Positions 45,418 to 53,509 of a stretch of DNA of 64,000 bases are shown here, piece after piece. Source of the stretch: an uncultured Erysipelotrichales bacterium (GTDB taxonomy: Bacteria > Bacillota_I > Bacilli_A > Erysipelotrichales > Coprobacillaceae). The number at the start of each line of letters is the position of its first letter. Within the stretch, counting starts at the first letter, position 1. The notes under the pieces are model-generated. The model was not told the origin of the DNA and made no database searches. It saw only the letters and a program-made list of their open reading frames with translations. Both the position numbers and the translations under genes were made by a program. The stretch is from assembly GCA_910579135.1 (NCBI GenBank), contig CAJTTM010000001.1, positions 124,001 to 188,000 on the forward strand, written 5' to 3'.

Positions 45418-46719
45418 ATGATAATATCTTTTTTTCAACTTTCTCTTGGCATTCGGAATGTATGGCCCCAACATATGAATTTAAAAGCATTTATAATGCT
45501 TTATATATTGTTGTTACTTGTTGGTATCCCTATAACTCTCTACTCATGCATACCATATGGTTTGTTTGGTATACCAGTAGTAATTTGTATATATGGATTG
45601 ATTACTTATCAAGATACTGCACCACAAAATATTTGTATGGGAATAATTGGTATTGTTCTTACAATTGTAATAGATAATATACTAACAATTATTTTAAATA
45701 TGTTTATTTCTTCGGATTTGTTGAAACAATCATTTATATCTTTTAGTATCAATATGATTCGTACTTTACTATTTTATATAATTACATTACTTTGTGGTAG
45801 GCTGTTAAAAAAATTATTATTAAACAATAAAGGAATTTTACGTCTTCCTCAAACATGGTATCTAATTGATGCAGCATCGCTACTACTTATAACTATCTAT
45901 TTATTTGACAATTTAATTCCAGGACAAAACGATTCTATTAGTAAAATGATATATAATAATGCCTTACATATTTCAGGATACTTGCTTGTTATGCTTTTTT
46001 TATTTTTAGCTATGCGTCATTCCTATTTAGAAAAAATTCAAATAGATGCTAAGCAAAAAGCTTTGCAAGATTTACAAAACTACACACACAATGTGGAAAT
46101 TATGTATAACAGCCTACGTTCCTTTAAACATGATTACATTAATATTTTACTTTCTATATCTGGTTATATTGAAAATGGCAATATAGATGAATTAAAAGAA
46201 TTTTTTGAGAGCAAAATCTTTCCAACAAAAAATCTAATTGACCAAGGAGATTATAAGCTTAACCAACTTAGCAATATTAATGTAATGGAAATCAAAAGCC
46301 TACTCTCTGCAAAAATGATTTATGCTCATGAATCAGGGATTGATGTTACAATTGATATTCCTGATAAAGTAGACAGTTTTCTTATAGATACTGTAGACCT
46401 TGCCAGAATACTTGGAATCTTTTTAGACAATGCGATTGAAGCTACACTAATGACTGAACAACCAGAAATAGGTATAAATATTCTTCAAAACAAAAATGGT
46501 GTGTCGATTACCATAAATAATCGTTTTCAAGATAGTGGAATAGTATTGCAAAAGTTAAAGCAAGAAGGTTTCAGTACAAAGGTTGGACATCATGGTATTG
46601 GTCTTTCTAACGCTCAAAAAATTATTAATTCTTATAACAATATTCTACTAGAAACTGCTATAAAATATGACTGTTTCATACAACATATAGAACTACTACC
46701 AGAAAGGAGAATTAAATAA
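45418..46719 (+). CDS. AgrC-like sensor histidine kinase (HPK10, GHKL)
   Basis: A 433-residue membrane kinase. The N-terminal ~205 residues hold six or so helices, as in AgrC-type peptide receptors. The phospho-accepting His238 is in SFKHDYINILLSISGYIENG, typical of the HPK10 class. The ATP lid follows: N box LGIFLDNAIEATL and G box GHHGIGLSNAQKI. The protein should sense an extracellular signal, often a cyclic peptide. No agrB (peptidase) or agrD (peptide) gene lies nearby. GGAGG precedes the ATG by ~11 bases. The response regulator gene follows 1 bp later. Confidence 0.88.
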   Translation: MIISFFQLSLGIRNVWPQHMNLKAFIMLYILLLLVGIPITLYSCIPYGLFGIPVVICIYGLITYQDTAPQNICMGIIGIVLTIVIDNILTIILNMFISSDLLKQSFISFSINMIRTLLFYIITLLCGRLLKKLLLNNKGILRLPQTWYLIDAASLLLITIYLFDNLIPGQNDSISKMIYNNALHISGYLLVMLFLFLAMRHSYLEKIQIDAKQKALQDLQNYTHNVEIMYNSLRSFKHDYINILLSISGYIENGNIDELKEFFESKIFPTKNLIDQGDYKLNQLSNINVMEIKSLLSAKMIYAHESGIDVTIDIPDKVDSFLIDTVDLARILGIFLDNAIEATLMTEQPEIGINILQNKNGVSITINNRFQDSGIVLQKLKQEGFSTKVGHHGIGLSNAQKIINSYNNILLETAIKYDCFIQHIELLPERRIK

Positions 46720-46720
46720 G

Positions 46721-47443
46721 ATGTTAAATATTTTTGTGTGTGAAGATAATGAGATTCAACGTCAAATTATCACACAGACCATTCAAGATATTATACTAAT
46801 AGAAGAACTGGATATGAAATTTATTTTAAATATTGGAGATCCATATGTACTGCTTGAAAAAGTAAAAAATAGTCAGAACACAGGAGTTTATTTCCTTGAT
46901 ATTGATTTAGGAAATAATAATATAAATGGAATGAAACTAGCACAACAAATTAGATTATATGATCCTCGTGGTTTTATTATATTCTTAACTGCACATTCCG
47001 AATTAAGTTATATGACTTTTCAGTATCGAGTAGAGGCAATGGATTTCATATTAAAAGATAACCCTGCTGAAGCAAAAATAAAAATCAAAGAATGCTTGTT
47101 AAATGCAATAGAACGATATACTATTCAGACCAACAAAACACATAAAGTCTATACTATTGAAGTCAGTGGGAAAAAAATCAGTGTTGACTATGATGATATT
47201 TTCTTTTTTGAAACTTCTAATAATATCCATAAAATCATTCTCCATGCAAAAGATCGCCAAATTGAATTTTCTGGCACTATTAAAGAATTAGCTTGTGCAT
47301 TAGGAGATAATTTTATACGTTGTCATAGATCTTTTCTAGTAAACAAAAATAATATAAATGAAATAGACACAAAAAAAAGAATCATCTATTTTACAAATGG
47401 AGAAAATTGCTTGATATCCACACGTATGATGAAAGGATTATGA
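46721..47443 (+). CDS. AgrA-like LytTR response regulator
   Basis: A 240-residue response regulator. The receiver domain (1-125) has the acidic pair in CEDNE and phospho-acceptor Asp60 (VYFLDIDLG). The C-terminal LytTR DNA-binding domain (~145-240) shows FFFETSNNIHKI, RCHRSFLVNKNNI and the final STRMMKGL. Such regulators bind paired 9-bp repeats, but I found none in the 215 bp upstream of the kinase. It is cotranscribed with the AgrC-like kinase. Confidence 0.88.
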   Translation: MLNIFVCEDNEIQRQIITQTIQDIILIEELDMKFILNIGDPYVLLEKVKNSQNTGVYFLDIDLGNNNINGMKLAQQIRLYDPRGFIIFLTAHSELSYMTFQYRVEAMDFILKDNPAEAKIKIKECLLNAIERYTIQTNKTHKVYTIEVSGKKISVDYDDIFFFETSNNIHKIILHAKDRQIEFSGTIKELACALGDNFIRCHRSFLVNKNNINEIDTKKRIIYFTNGENCLISTRMMKGL

Positions 47444-47650
47444 GGAAAAGCAGGATTTTCATCTCTACATTAGAATAATTAACTATTATAATTCATGTTT
47501 TCTATACATATTAGAGGTATTTTCTTATTTTAGAAATAGCCTTTTTATTATTGAATAGATAAATATTTATTAATCCAATGATTCTGTAATTTTTTAATAT
47601 TATACTTACACGCTTTAACTATTTTTTCATAATCTTAAATATGCTTAAAC

Positions 47651-47794
47651 TTAATTTCTATATTTAATATTTAAATAACCATTTGTTTCAAAAAGAAAAC
47701 GTATTGCAATATTTGTGTATTTTCTTTTACTTAAATCTTTATCAATCAATCTTTCAATAAAATTCTTATTAATTACTTTATCTATAATATACAC
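47651..47794 (-). pseudogene. glnS (glutaminyl-tRNA synthetase) N-terminal relic
   Basis: Minus-strand translation gives NFIERLIDKDLSKRKYTNI followed by AIRFLFETNGYLNIK and a stop. This lines up with the start of GlnRS, whose pattern is NFI..IIDEDL..GK then TRFPPEPNGYLHIGHAK. The catalytic HIGH-type motif is lost (LNIKYRN) and the frame stops right after it. No further GlnRS sequence is recognisable downstream. This is a broken remnant of a real or horizontally gained glnS. Confidence 0.6.
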
Positions 47795-47876
47795 CTTCTA
47801 AATTTAGAATGATACATTATTAGTAAAGTTAAACAATATATTACAACTTATCGTTTTATATACTCATTACTATAAT

Positions 47877-47916
47877 AAAAAAAGCAGATTTGTTATGATG
47901 ATCAAAGTGAATCTGC
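47877..47916 (-). terminator. Terminator of the MBL hydrolase gene
   Basis: On the minus strand GCAGATT / AATCTGC with a 19-base loop and T7. Confidence 0.65.
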
Positions 47917-47958
47917 ATTATAAATTTAAATCTAATTTTATAATTAATATAGATTTTT

Positions 47959-48567
47959 TTATCTTAAATAATAATTATTTTGTTTTTCTTCATCTAATGT
48001 TGTTGCTTCTCCATGTCCTGGATAAATATCACAGTGTAAGTCCATTTCTTTTATGACTTCTAAAGTCTTCTTAGTATCAAAATGAGAAGATGTTGGAAAA
48101 TCATATCTTCCAATTGAACCTTTAAATAAGACATCACCAGAAAACATAATGTTTTTATTGACAAGATAAATCATTGAACTACCTTTACAATGTCCTGGTA
48201 AAAAATACCACCTTATTTTATATCCAATAACTTCAAATTCATCACTTGCTGGAATCATAGGAATATCTAAAACATAAGGAGTACTCATCGTAGCAGATAA
48301 GTTCAAAAATGAATCTTGAGCTATTTCAATTGTGTCTTGATGTGCATATACAGGACATTTATAAATATTATATAAATATTCTACAGCATGAATATGATCA
48401 ATATGACCATGAGTAATCATAATCGCTTTTAATTTATACTCATTATCTTCTAAATACTTATTAATTTTCTTTCCATTATCTCCTGGATCAACAATGAATA
48501 CTTCTTTTTTATCATTTTCTATAATATAACAATTTGTTTGAAATGAACCTAATACAAGTTTTTTCAT
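47959..48567 (-). CDS. MBL-fold metallo-hydrolase (glyoxalase II-like)
   Basis: A 202-residue metallo-beta-lactamase-fold hydrolase. The metal site motif is THGHIDHIHAVEYL, with further ligands in LPGHCKGSSMIYL, FSGDVLF and a C-terminal PGHG. The size and motif order match the YcbL/YqgX group of glyoxalase II-like enzymes. It may hydrolyse thioesters, but the substrate is not established. The start follows AAGGAAA. It lies downstream of rpmG, with the rpmG terminator between them. Confidence 0.88.
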   Translation of the reverse strand: MKKLVLGSFQTNCYIIENDKKEVFIVDPGDNGKKINKYLEDNEYKLKAIMITHGHIDHIHAVEYLYNIYKCPVYAHQDTIEIAQDSFLNLSATMSTPYVLDIPMIPASDEFEVIGYKIRWYFLPGHCKGSSMIYLVNKNIMFSGDVLFKGSIGRYDFPTSSHFDTKKTLEVIKEMDLHCDIYPGHGEATTLDEEKQNNYYLR

Positions 48568-48589
48568 AATAATTTTCCTTTCTATAAAA

Positions 48590-48613
48590 GAAAAAAGCCA
48601 TAATAAGGCTTTT
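48590..48613 (-). terminator. Terminator of rpmG
   Basis: On the minus strand AAAAGCC / GGCTTTT, 7-base loop, T run, directly after the rpmG stop. Confidence 0.8.
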
Positions 48614-48761
48614 ATTTCTTTTCTTTATGAGTTGTCTTCTTTTGACATCTTGGACAGTATTTTTTGAATTCTACTCTCTCTGGATGACTTCTTTTATTTT
48701 TAGTATTTATGTAGTTTTCTTCACCACATTCTGTACATTTTAGAATAATATTATCTCTCAT
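48612..48761 (-). CDS. rpmG: 50S ribosomal protein L33
   Basis: A 49-residue ribosomal protein. Two CxxC pairs form the zinc ribbon (LKCTECGE and KYCPRCQKK), and the NYINTKNKRSHPERVEFKKY core is typical of L33. The start follows GGGAGGTG. The zinc-type L33 is one of two forms many Firmicutes carry. It is downstream of a class B PBP gene, the same neighbour as in Bacillus. It is too short to stand out by length, but the match is clear. Confidence 0.92.
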   Translation of the reverse strand: MRDNIILKCTECGEENYINTKNKRSHPERVEFKKYCPRCQKKTTHKEKK

Positions 48762-48825
48762 GTTTACACCTCCCATGGCTTGCCTTAATATAATATCATA
48801 AGATAAAAGAAATTGCTAGTACTTT

Positions 48826-50886
48826 TTAATCAGTCTTGACATTATATTTATTAAAATACTCTTCTAATGCATATTTTGTCAATCCTTGACATGCATTTCC
48901 ACCTATTTGTCTTTCAGACATACACGCAATAGCAATTTGTGGATCGTTTATTGGAGAATAACCAACAAACATATGGTTTGGATGATCCACATTTCCAGTT
49001 CCAGTATAATCTTCAGCTGTACCTGTTTTTCCTGCTAGTGTAGAATTTGATGGTTTGTAACCACTTCTTGCAGTACCTCTAGCACCATTAACAACTGCAT
49101 TCATTCCTTTTTTTATTTGTGAGAATGCTGATGAATACTTACTAACGTCATCTAAAATCTTTACTTTATGTTCTGATAACGTTTTTTTACTTCCTTCTTC
49201 ATCACTTATAAATGAACTTTTAAATAAATGTGGTTGAATTTTGATTCCATCATTAGCAATTGTTGATATATATTGTGCTAATTGCATAGTTGTATATGTG
49301 TCATATTGTCCAATAGATAAATCTAATAACTTACCAGCTTCCTTTACACCTTTTTGTCCTGATTCTTCATATGGAACATCTAAACCTGTTTTAACACCTA
49401 ATCCTAAATCTCCAACTGCACTACGATATTTATCAAATGCATTTAAATTAACATTTAATGGTGCATTTTGTTTATATTCACTTCCACCAAGTTTAATTGC
49501 TGTTTTAAACATATAAACATTTGAAGAACGCTCTAAAGCTGTAATTTCATTAATATATCCCATAGCTCCTCCGCCATGTGAACTTTTAGCTCTCGTCCCC
49601 TTAATTTTTAATGGTTCATCTTTTTCATAATGGTATGGAGTAATGATATTGTTTTTAAACATTGTATATAAAGTACCACCCTTTACACTTGAACCCATAC
49701 GCCAGTTCGTAATATAATTTCCATTCGCAAAATCAATGATCTTACCAGTTTCTTTATTATATTCTTTCCCACACATAGCAATAATTTCACCATTACTAGG
49801 ATTGATCAAAGTTATAAAAATATGATTATGATACTTATCATGATTACTTCTTAATAAAGATTCAACACGTTTACTAATCTTTTCTTGTAATTCCCAATCA
49901 ATAGTTAATTGAATATCAGAGCCCTTTTCACCTTCATCTATAGTATCTAAGATTGGATTTCCACCCTTATCATAAGATAAACGATAAGTTGCATCATGTC
50001 CAGATAAAATATCCTCATATTGTGCTTCTATCCCACTTGTTCCAACTCTAGAGTCATTACTATACCCTTTTGCTAATAATAATTTTTGTTGATTTAAAGG
50101 TAATCCTTGTTTTTTAGTTGTAACAGTTCCTAATACAGATTTAAAAAGAGTTCCATGATCATAAGCTCTTACCCAATCGGTAGTCACTTTAACACCTCTT
50201 AACAAATATGAATTCTCACCAATTAAACTTGCCTCTTTAACACTTAAACCTTCAATTAAATTAGCAGAACCAGAAGAACAATTTCTAATTGCAAAAAACA
50301 ATTTATAATATTTCAAGTCACGATTTGACAATTTTTTATTTAAAATATCTTTATTAATTTTAGAAAGTTGCATTTGATATAACTCATTTGTAGGATTTTC
50401 ACTTTCTTTTATAGATAGTCTTTCTTCATCATTAATCAATGAATTTACATAATCAATATCTTTATAAATCAAATAATCCTTCATTTCTCTTTCGGTAATA
50501 CCTTTAGTATCGAATTCAATATTATCAATAAGATAATTTATCATAACTTCTATTTCTTTTTCTTTAATGCCCTTAACACTATAATAAGTTGCACAAATAA
50601 CCTTTTTATTATAAACTAATCGTTTATAATTTCTATCATATATATTTCCTCTTAAAGATTCAGCCTGAAATTCACTTGTATTATATTGATCAAGTTTAGC
50701 ATTATAATATTCCTGTCTTCTTACTTGACGATAAAATAAAGTTCCCAATAAAATAAAACCAACTAAAACTATAAATACAATCATCATATAAAATCTTCTA
50801 GAGATAACATTATCAGTCTGATTTTTTATTTGAGTTTCAATTTCTTTAGTTCCAGTAAAACGAATATTTAACTTCTTTAATTTCAT
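48826..50886 (-). CDS. Class B penicillin-binding protein (PBP2-type transpeptidase)
   Basis: A 686-residue membrane-anchored cell-wall transpeptidase. One membrane helix lies at ~30-52. The dimer/pedestal domain starts with ESLRGNIYDRN. The transpeptidase domain shows the active-site SxxK as GSSVKGG (~residue 398), SxN as ERSSNVYM, and KTGT in LAGKTGTAED (~615). The active-site context GSSVKGG is different from the usual GSTFKP. It makes cross-links for cell elongation or division; rpmG as neighbour favours a PbpA/PBP2A-like role. The start follows AAGGAGG. Confidence 0.92.
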   Translation of the reverse strand: MKLKKLNIRFTGTKEIETQIKNQTDNVISRRFYMMIVFIVLVGFILLGTLFYRQVRRQEYYNAKLDQYNTSEFQAESLRGNIYDRNYKRLVYNKKVICATYYSVKGIKEKEIEVMINYLIDNIEFDTKGITEREMKDYLIYKDIDYVNSLINDEERLSIKESENPTNELYQMQLSKINKDILNKKLSNRDLKYYKLFFAIRNCSSGSANLIEGLSVKEASLIGENSYLLRGVKVTTDWVRAYDHGTLFKSVLGTVTTKKQGLPLNQQKLLLAKGYSNDSRVGTSGIEAQYEDILSGHDATYRLSYDKGGNPILDTIDEGEKGSDIQLTIDWELQEKISKRVESLLRSNHDKYHNHIFITLINPSNGEIIAMCGKEYNKETGKIIDFANGNYITNWRMGSSVKGGTLYTMFKNNIITPYHYEKDEPLKIKGTRAKSSHGGGAMGYINEITALERSSNVYMFKTAIKLGGSEYKQNAPLNVNLNAFDKYRSAVGDLGLGVKTGLDVPYEESGQKGVKEAGKLLDLSIGQYDTYTTMQLAQYISTIANDGIKIQPHLFKSSFISDEEGSKKTLSEHKVKILDDVSKYSSAFSQIKKGMNAVVNGARGTARSGYKPSNSTLAGKTGTAEDYTGTGNVDHPNHMFVGYSPINDPQIAIACMSERQIGGNACQGLTKYALEEYFNKYNVKTD

Positions 50887-50905
50887 CTTGTTACCTCCTT
50901 GTCAT

Positions 50906-50934
50906 ATTATAATATAATTATAAATAAAAGTAAA
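50906..50934 (-). promoter_or_regulatory. SigA-type promoter of the PBP gene
   Basis: On the minus strand TTTACT, 17-bp spacer, TATAAT, about 20 bp before the PBP start. Confidence 0.6.
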
Positions 50935-50998
50935 TCTACCCATAGGAAAACTTCAATTTAACAAAATTAAATTATTTTCATTTTTACACATTTGACTT

Positions 50999-51086
50999 AA
51001 TTGGGAATGTTTTTATCCCAATTTCGACAAATTGGGATAAAATATAACGCATTTTTAAAAAATTGGGAATAAATTTATCTCAATTT
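50999..51086 (+). repeat. Phased operator-like array upstream of ssb (5 copies of AAATTGGGATAA-type motif)
   Basis: Three direct copies have their TTGGGA cores at 51001, 51032 and 51063, exactly 31 bp apart (about three helical turns). Two inverted copies (TCCCAA core at 51017, TCTCAA at 51078) pair with the first and third to form dyads. The array ends just upstream of the ssb promoter, consistent with a regulator binding site. The motif does not match any regulator site I know. Confidence 0.75.
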
Positions 51087-51101
51087 AGAATTTTTGGTAA
51101 T

Positions 51102-51130
51102 TTGTTTATTTTAACTTATCATTCTATAAT
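51102..51130 (+). promoter_or_regulatory. Possible promoter of ssb
   Basis: TTGTTT, 17-bp spacer, TATAAT. The -35 is weak, which fits a promoter needing an activator. It begins 15 bp after the repeat array. Confidence 0.5.
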
Positions 51131-51153
51131 CACAATTAAAGGAGGTAATAAAA

Positions 51154-51492
51154 ATGTTTAATGAAGTTATTTTAATTGGTAAATTAGCAAATAAACCTGT
51201 CATAAAATCAACGACTAATGGAATAAAAATGGCAACTGCTATTATAGAGGTCGAACGTCCTTATAGGAATAATCTAGGAATTAGAGAAATTGATCATGTT
51301 CATTGTGTTTTATGGAAAAGTTTAGCAGAAATGGTTAATGATTGTTGTGATATTGGTAGCTTTGTTGGAATTAAAGGAAGAATACAGTCTAGAAGTTATG
51401 AAAACGAATCTAATCAATCTATATCAACTATGGAAGTTAAAGTTGAAAATGTTTGTTTTGTAGAAAAATATATGATTGATCATAGTTTTTAA
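51154..51492 (+). CDS. Single-stranded DNA-binding protein, short SsbB-like form
   Basis: A 112-residue OB-fold SSB. Conserved segments are MFNEVILIGKLANKPVIKST, VHCVLWKSLAEMV, GIKGRIQSRSYE and VENVCFVE. It has no disordered Gly/Gln-rich tail and no acidic DDDIPF-like tip, unlike the main replication SSB. Short forms like this (Bacillus SsbB) serve DNA uptake in competence. Single transcription unit with AAAGGAGG before the ATG. The main ssbA should be elsewhere, near rpsF-rpsR. Confidence 0.88.
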   Translation: MFNEVILIGKLANKPVIKSTTNGIKMATAIIEVERPYRNNLGIREIDHVHCVLWKSLAEMVNDCCDIGSFVGIKGRIQSRSYENESNQSISTMEVKVENVCFVEKYMIDHSF

Positions 51493-51555
51493 TTTTATTG
51501 TTTCTTTTTTGGCTTAAATTGTGTAAAATAGAAAGGAATGAATGGAGTGATAAAG

Positions 51556-53364
51556 ATGTCTATTAATCAATCAAAGATGCGTAACTTTTCTATTATTGCA
51601 CATATTGATCATGGTAAATCAACTTTAGCTGATAGAATACTTCAATTAACTGGAGCTGTTAGTGCTAGAGAAATGAAAAACCAATTGCTTGATAATATGG
51701 ATTTAGAAAGAGAACGTGGTATTACTATAAAATTAAATGCAGTTCAATTAAAATATAAAGCAAAAGATGGAAATGAATACATTCTTCATCTTATTGATAC
51801 ACCTGGTCATGTCGATTTTACATATGAAGTATCTCGCTCACTTGCAGCTTGTGAAGGAGCCGTATTGGTTGTTGATGCAGCACAAGGCGTAGAAGCTCAA
51901 ACTCTTGCAAATGTTTATCTTGCATTAGATAATAACTTAGAGATTCTTCCTGTCATTAATAAGATTGATTTACCAAGTGCTGATCCACAAAGAGTCATTA
52001 ATGAAATTGAGGATATTATTGGTTTACCAGCTGATGAAGCTCCTCTCATTTCAGCTAAAAGTGGTCTTAATATTGAAAGCGTTTTAGAAAAAATAGTTAA
52101 AGAAGTTCCTGCTCCTAAGGGTTCTATTGATAATCCTTTACAGGCTTTGATTTTTGATTCATTATATGATTCATATCGAGGAGTAATTGTGTTTGTATGT
52201 GTTAAAGAAGGAAAAATTAATGTAGGTGACCATATTCAATTCATGGCAACAGGAGCAACTTATGAAGTCTTAGAATTAGGTGTAAGAACACCTAAAGAAG
52301 TAAAAAAAGAGAAATTAGTCACTGGAGAAGTTGGTTGGATTGCTGCTTCTATAAAATCTGTTCAAGATATTCATGTTGGTGATACTATTACATCAATAGA
52401 AAGAAAAGCATCTCATCCTTTACCAGGATATCGTCGCATGAATCCAATGGTTTATTGTGGATTATATCCAGTTGATAATGCACGATACAAAGATTTAAGA
52501 GAAGCATTAGAAAAAATGCAATTAAGTGATTCATCTTTAGTATTTGAACCAGAAACATCTCAAGCGTTAGGATTTGGATTTAGATGTGGATTCTTAGGAT
52601 TACTTCATATGGATGTTATCGAAGAAAGATTAGAGAGAGAATTTGATTTAGATTTAATTGCTACTGCACCATCAGTTGTTTATCATGTATATTTAACAGA
52701 TAAAACAATGGTAAAAATTGATAACCCTGCAATGATGCCTGCAACTCAAAAAATTGATCATATAGAAGAACCATATGTCAAAGCATCTATTATGACACCA
52801 TCAGAATATGTAGGATCAATTATGGAACTATGTCAAACTAAACGTGGAGAATATATGGATATTGAATATATTGATGATGATCGTCGTAATGTTGTTTATG
52901 CATTACCATTAAGTGAAATAGTTTATGACTTTTTTGATAAGCTTAAATCATGTACCAAAGGTTATGCTTCTTTAGATTATGAGATCTCAGGATATCGTAC
53001 AAGTAATCTTACAAAGATGGATATTTTATTAAATGGCGAAGGGGTAGATGCCCTTTCTACGATAGTTCATAAAGACTTTGCTTATCATAGAGGAAATCTT
53101 ATTTGTGTTAAATTAAAGAATATTATTCCAAAACAAATGTTTGAAGTCCCTATTCAAGCTGCTATTCAAGGTAAAGTAATTGCTCGTACAAATATTAAAG
53201 CATTAAGAAAAAATGTACTTGCGAAATGTTATGGTGGTGACATTTCTCGTAAAAAGAAATTACTAGAAAAACAAAAAGAAGGTAAAAAGAGAATGAAAGC
53301 AGTAGGAAGTGTCGAAATACCTCAAGAAGCTTTTATGGCTATATTATCAGTAGATGAAGAATAG
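51556..53364 (+). CDS. lepA: Elongation factor 4 (LepA)
   Basis: A 602-residue translational GTPase that acts on stalled or back-translocating ribosomes. The G motifs are IIAHIDHGKSTLADR (G1), DTPGHVDF (G3) and INKIDLPSA (G4). The LepA-specific C-terminal domain is present (YHRGNLICVKLKNIIPKQMF). The ATG at 51556 is chosen for GGAGTGA at 5 bases. It lies 63 bp after ssb, with a weak TAAAAT -10 element near 51524. An inverted repeat follows. Confidence 0.95.
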   Translation: MSINQSKMRNFSIIAHIDHGKSTLADRILQLTGAVSAREMKNQLLDNMDLERERGITIKLNAVQLKYKAKDGNEYILHLIDTPGHVDFTYEVSRSLAACEGAVLVVDAAQGVEAQTLANVYLALDNNLEILPVINKIDLPSADPQRVINEIEDIIGLPADEAPLISAKSGLNIESVLEKIVKEVPAPKGSIDNPLQALIFDSLYDSYRGVIVFVCVKEGKINVGDHIQFMATGATYEVLELGVRTPKEVKKEKLVTGEVGWIAASIKSVQDIHVGDTITSIERKASHPLPGYRRMNPMVYCGLYPVDNARYKDLREALEKMQLSDSSLVFEPETSQALGFGFRCGFLGLLHMDVIEERLEREFDLDLIATAPSVVYHVYLTDKTMVKIDNPAMMPATQKIDHIEEPYVKASIMTPSEYVGSIMELCQTKRGEYMDIEYIDDDRRNVVYALPLSEIVYDFFDKLKSCTKGYASLDYEISGYRTSNLTKMDILLNGEGVDALSTIVHKDFAYHRGNLICVKLKNIIPKQMFEVPIQAAIQGKVIARTNIKALRKNVLAKCYGGDISRKKKLLEKQKEGKKRMKAVGSVEIPQEAFMAILSVDEE

Positions 53365-53372
53365 TCACTTAC

Positions 53373-53408
53373 AAATAGAAAACCCGTTAATCATGTGGTT
53401 TTCTATTT
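53373..53408 (+). terminator. Inverted repeat after lepA
   Basis: A perfect 12-bp stem AAATAGAAAACC / GGTTTTCTATTT with a 12-base loop. There is no good T run after it, so it may act as an RNA stabiliser or weak terminator. Confidence 0.5.
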
Positions 53409-53473
53409 CGCATTCTTTCATATGCTCAATGAACTTAAGTCATTCATTTAAACTTTGTTTAAATATTAAATAA

Positions 53474-53509
53474 AGTGAGATATAGTTGAACTATACCTCA
53501 CTCTTTTTT
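53474..53509. terminator. Terminator between lepA and the surface-protein gene
   Basis: AGTGAG(A)TATAGT / ACTATA(C)CTCACT stem with one mismatch and a 3-base loop. T6 follows on the plus strand and a TTTATTT stretch on the minus strand. It works for the minus-strand surface gene and probably both ways. Confidence 0.7.

Larger units (their letters stand above)
47444..47958. other. 515-bp gap with decayed coding sequence
   Basis: No intact gene. It contains a 48-codon minus-strand relic of glutaminyl-tRNA synthetase (47651-47794), a 27-codon open minus-strand stretch (47548-47631) that I cannot name, and the terminator of the MBL hydrolase gene (47877-47916). Base composition is even more AT-rich than the surroundings. 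Confidence 0.6.

Noticed and set aside
47548..47631. 27-codon minus-strand open stretch (YEKIVKACKYNIKKLQNHWI...)
   Set aside because: It reads protein-like but has no start, ribosome site or family I can name; described only as part of the decayed gap.
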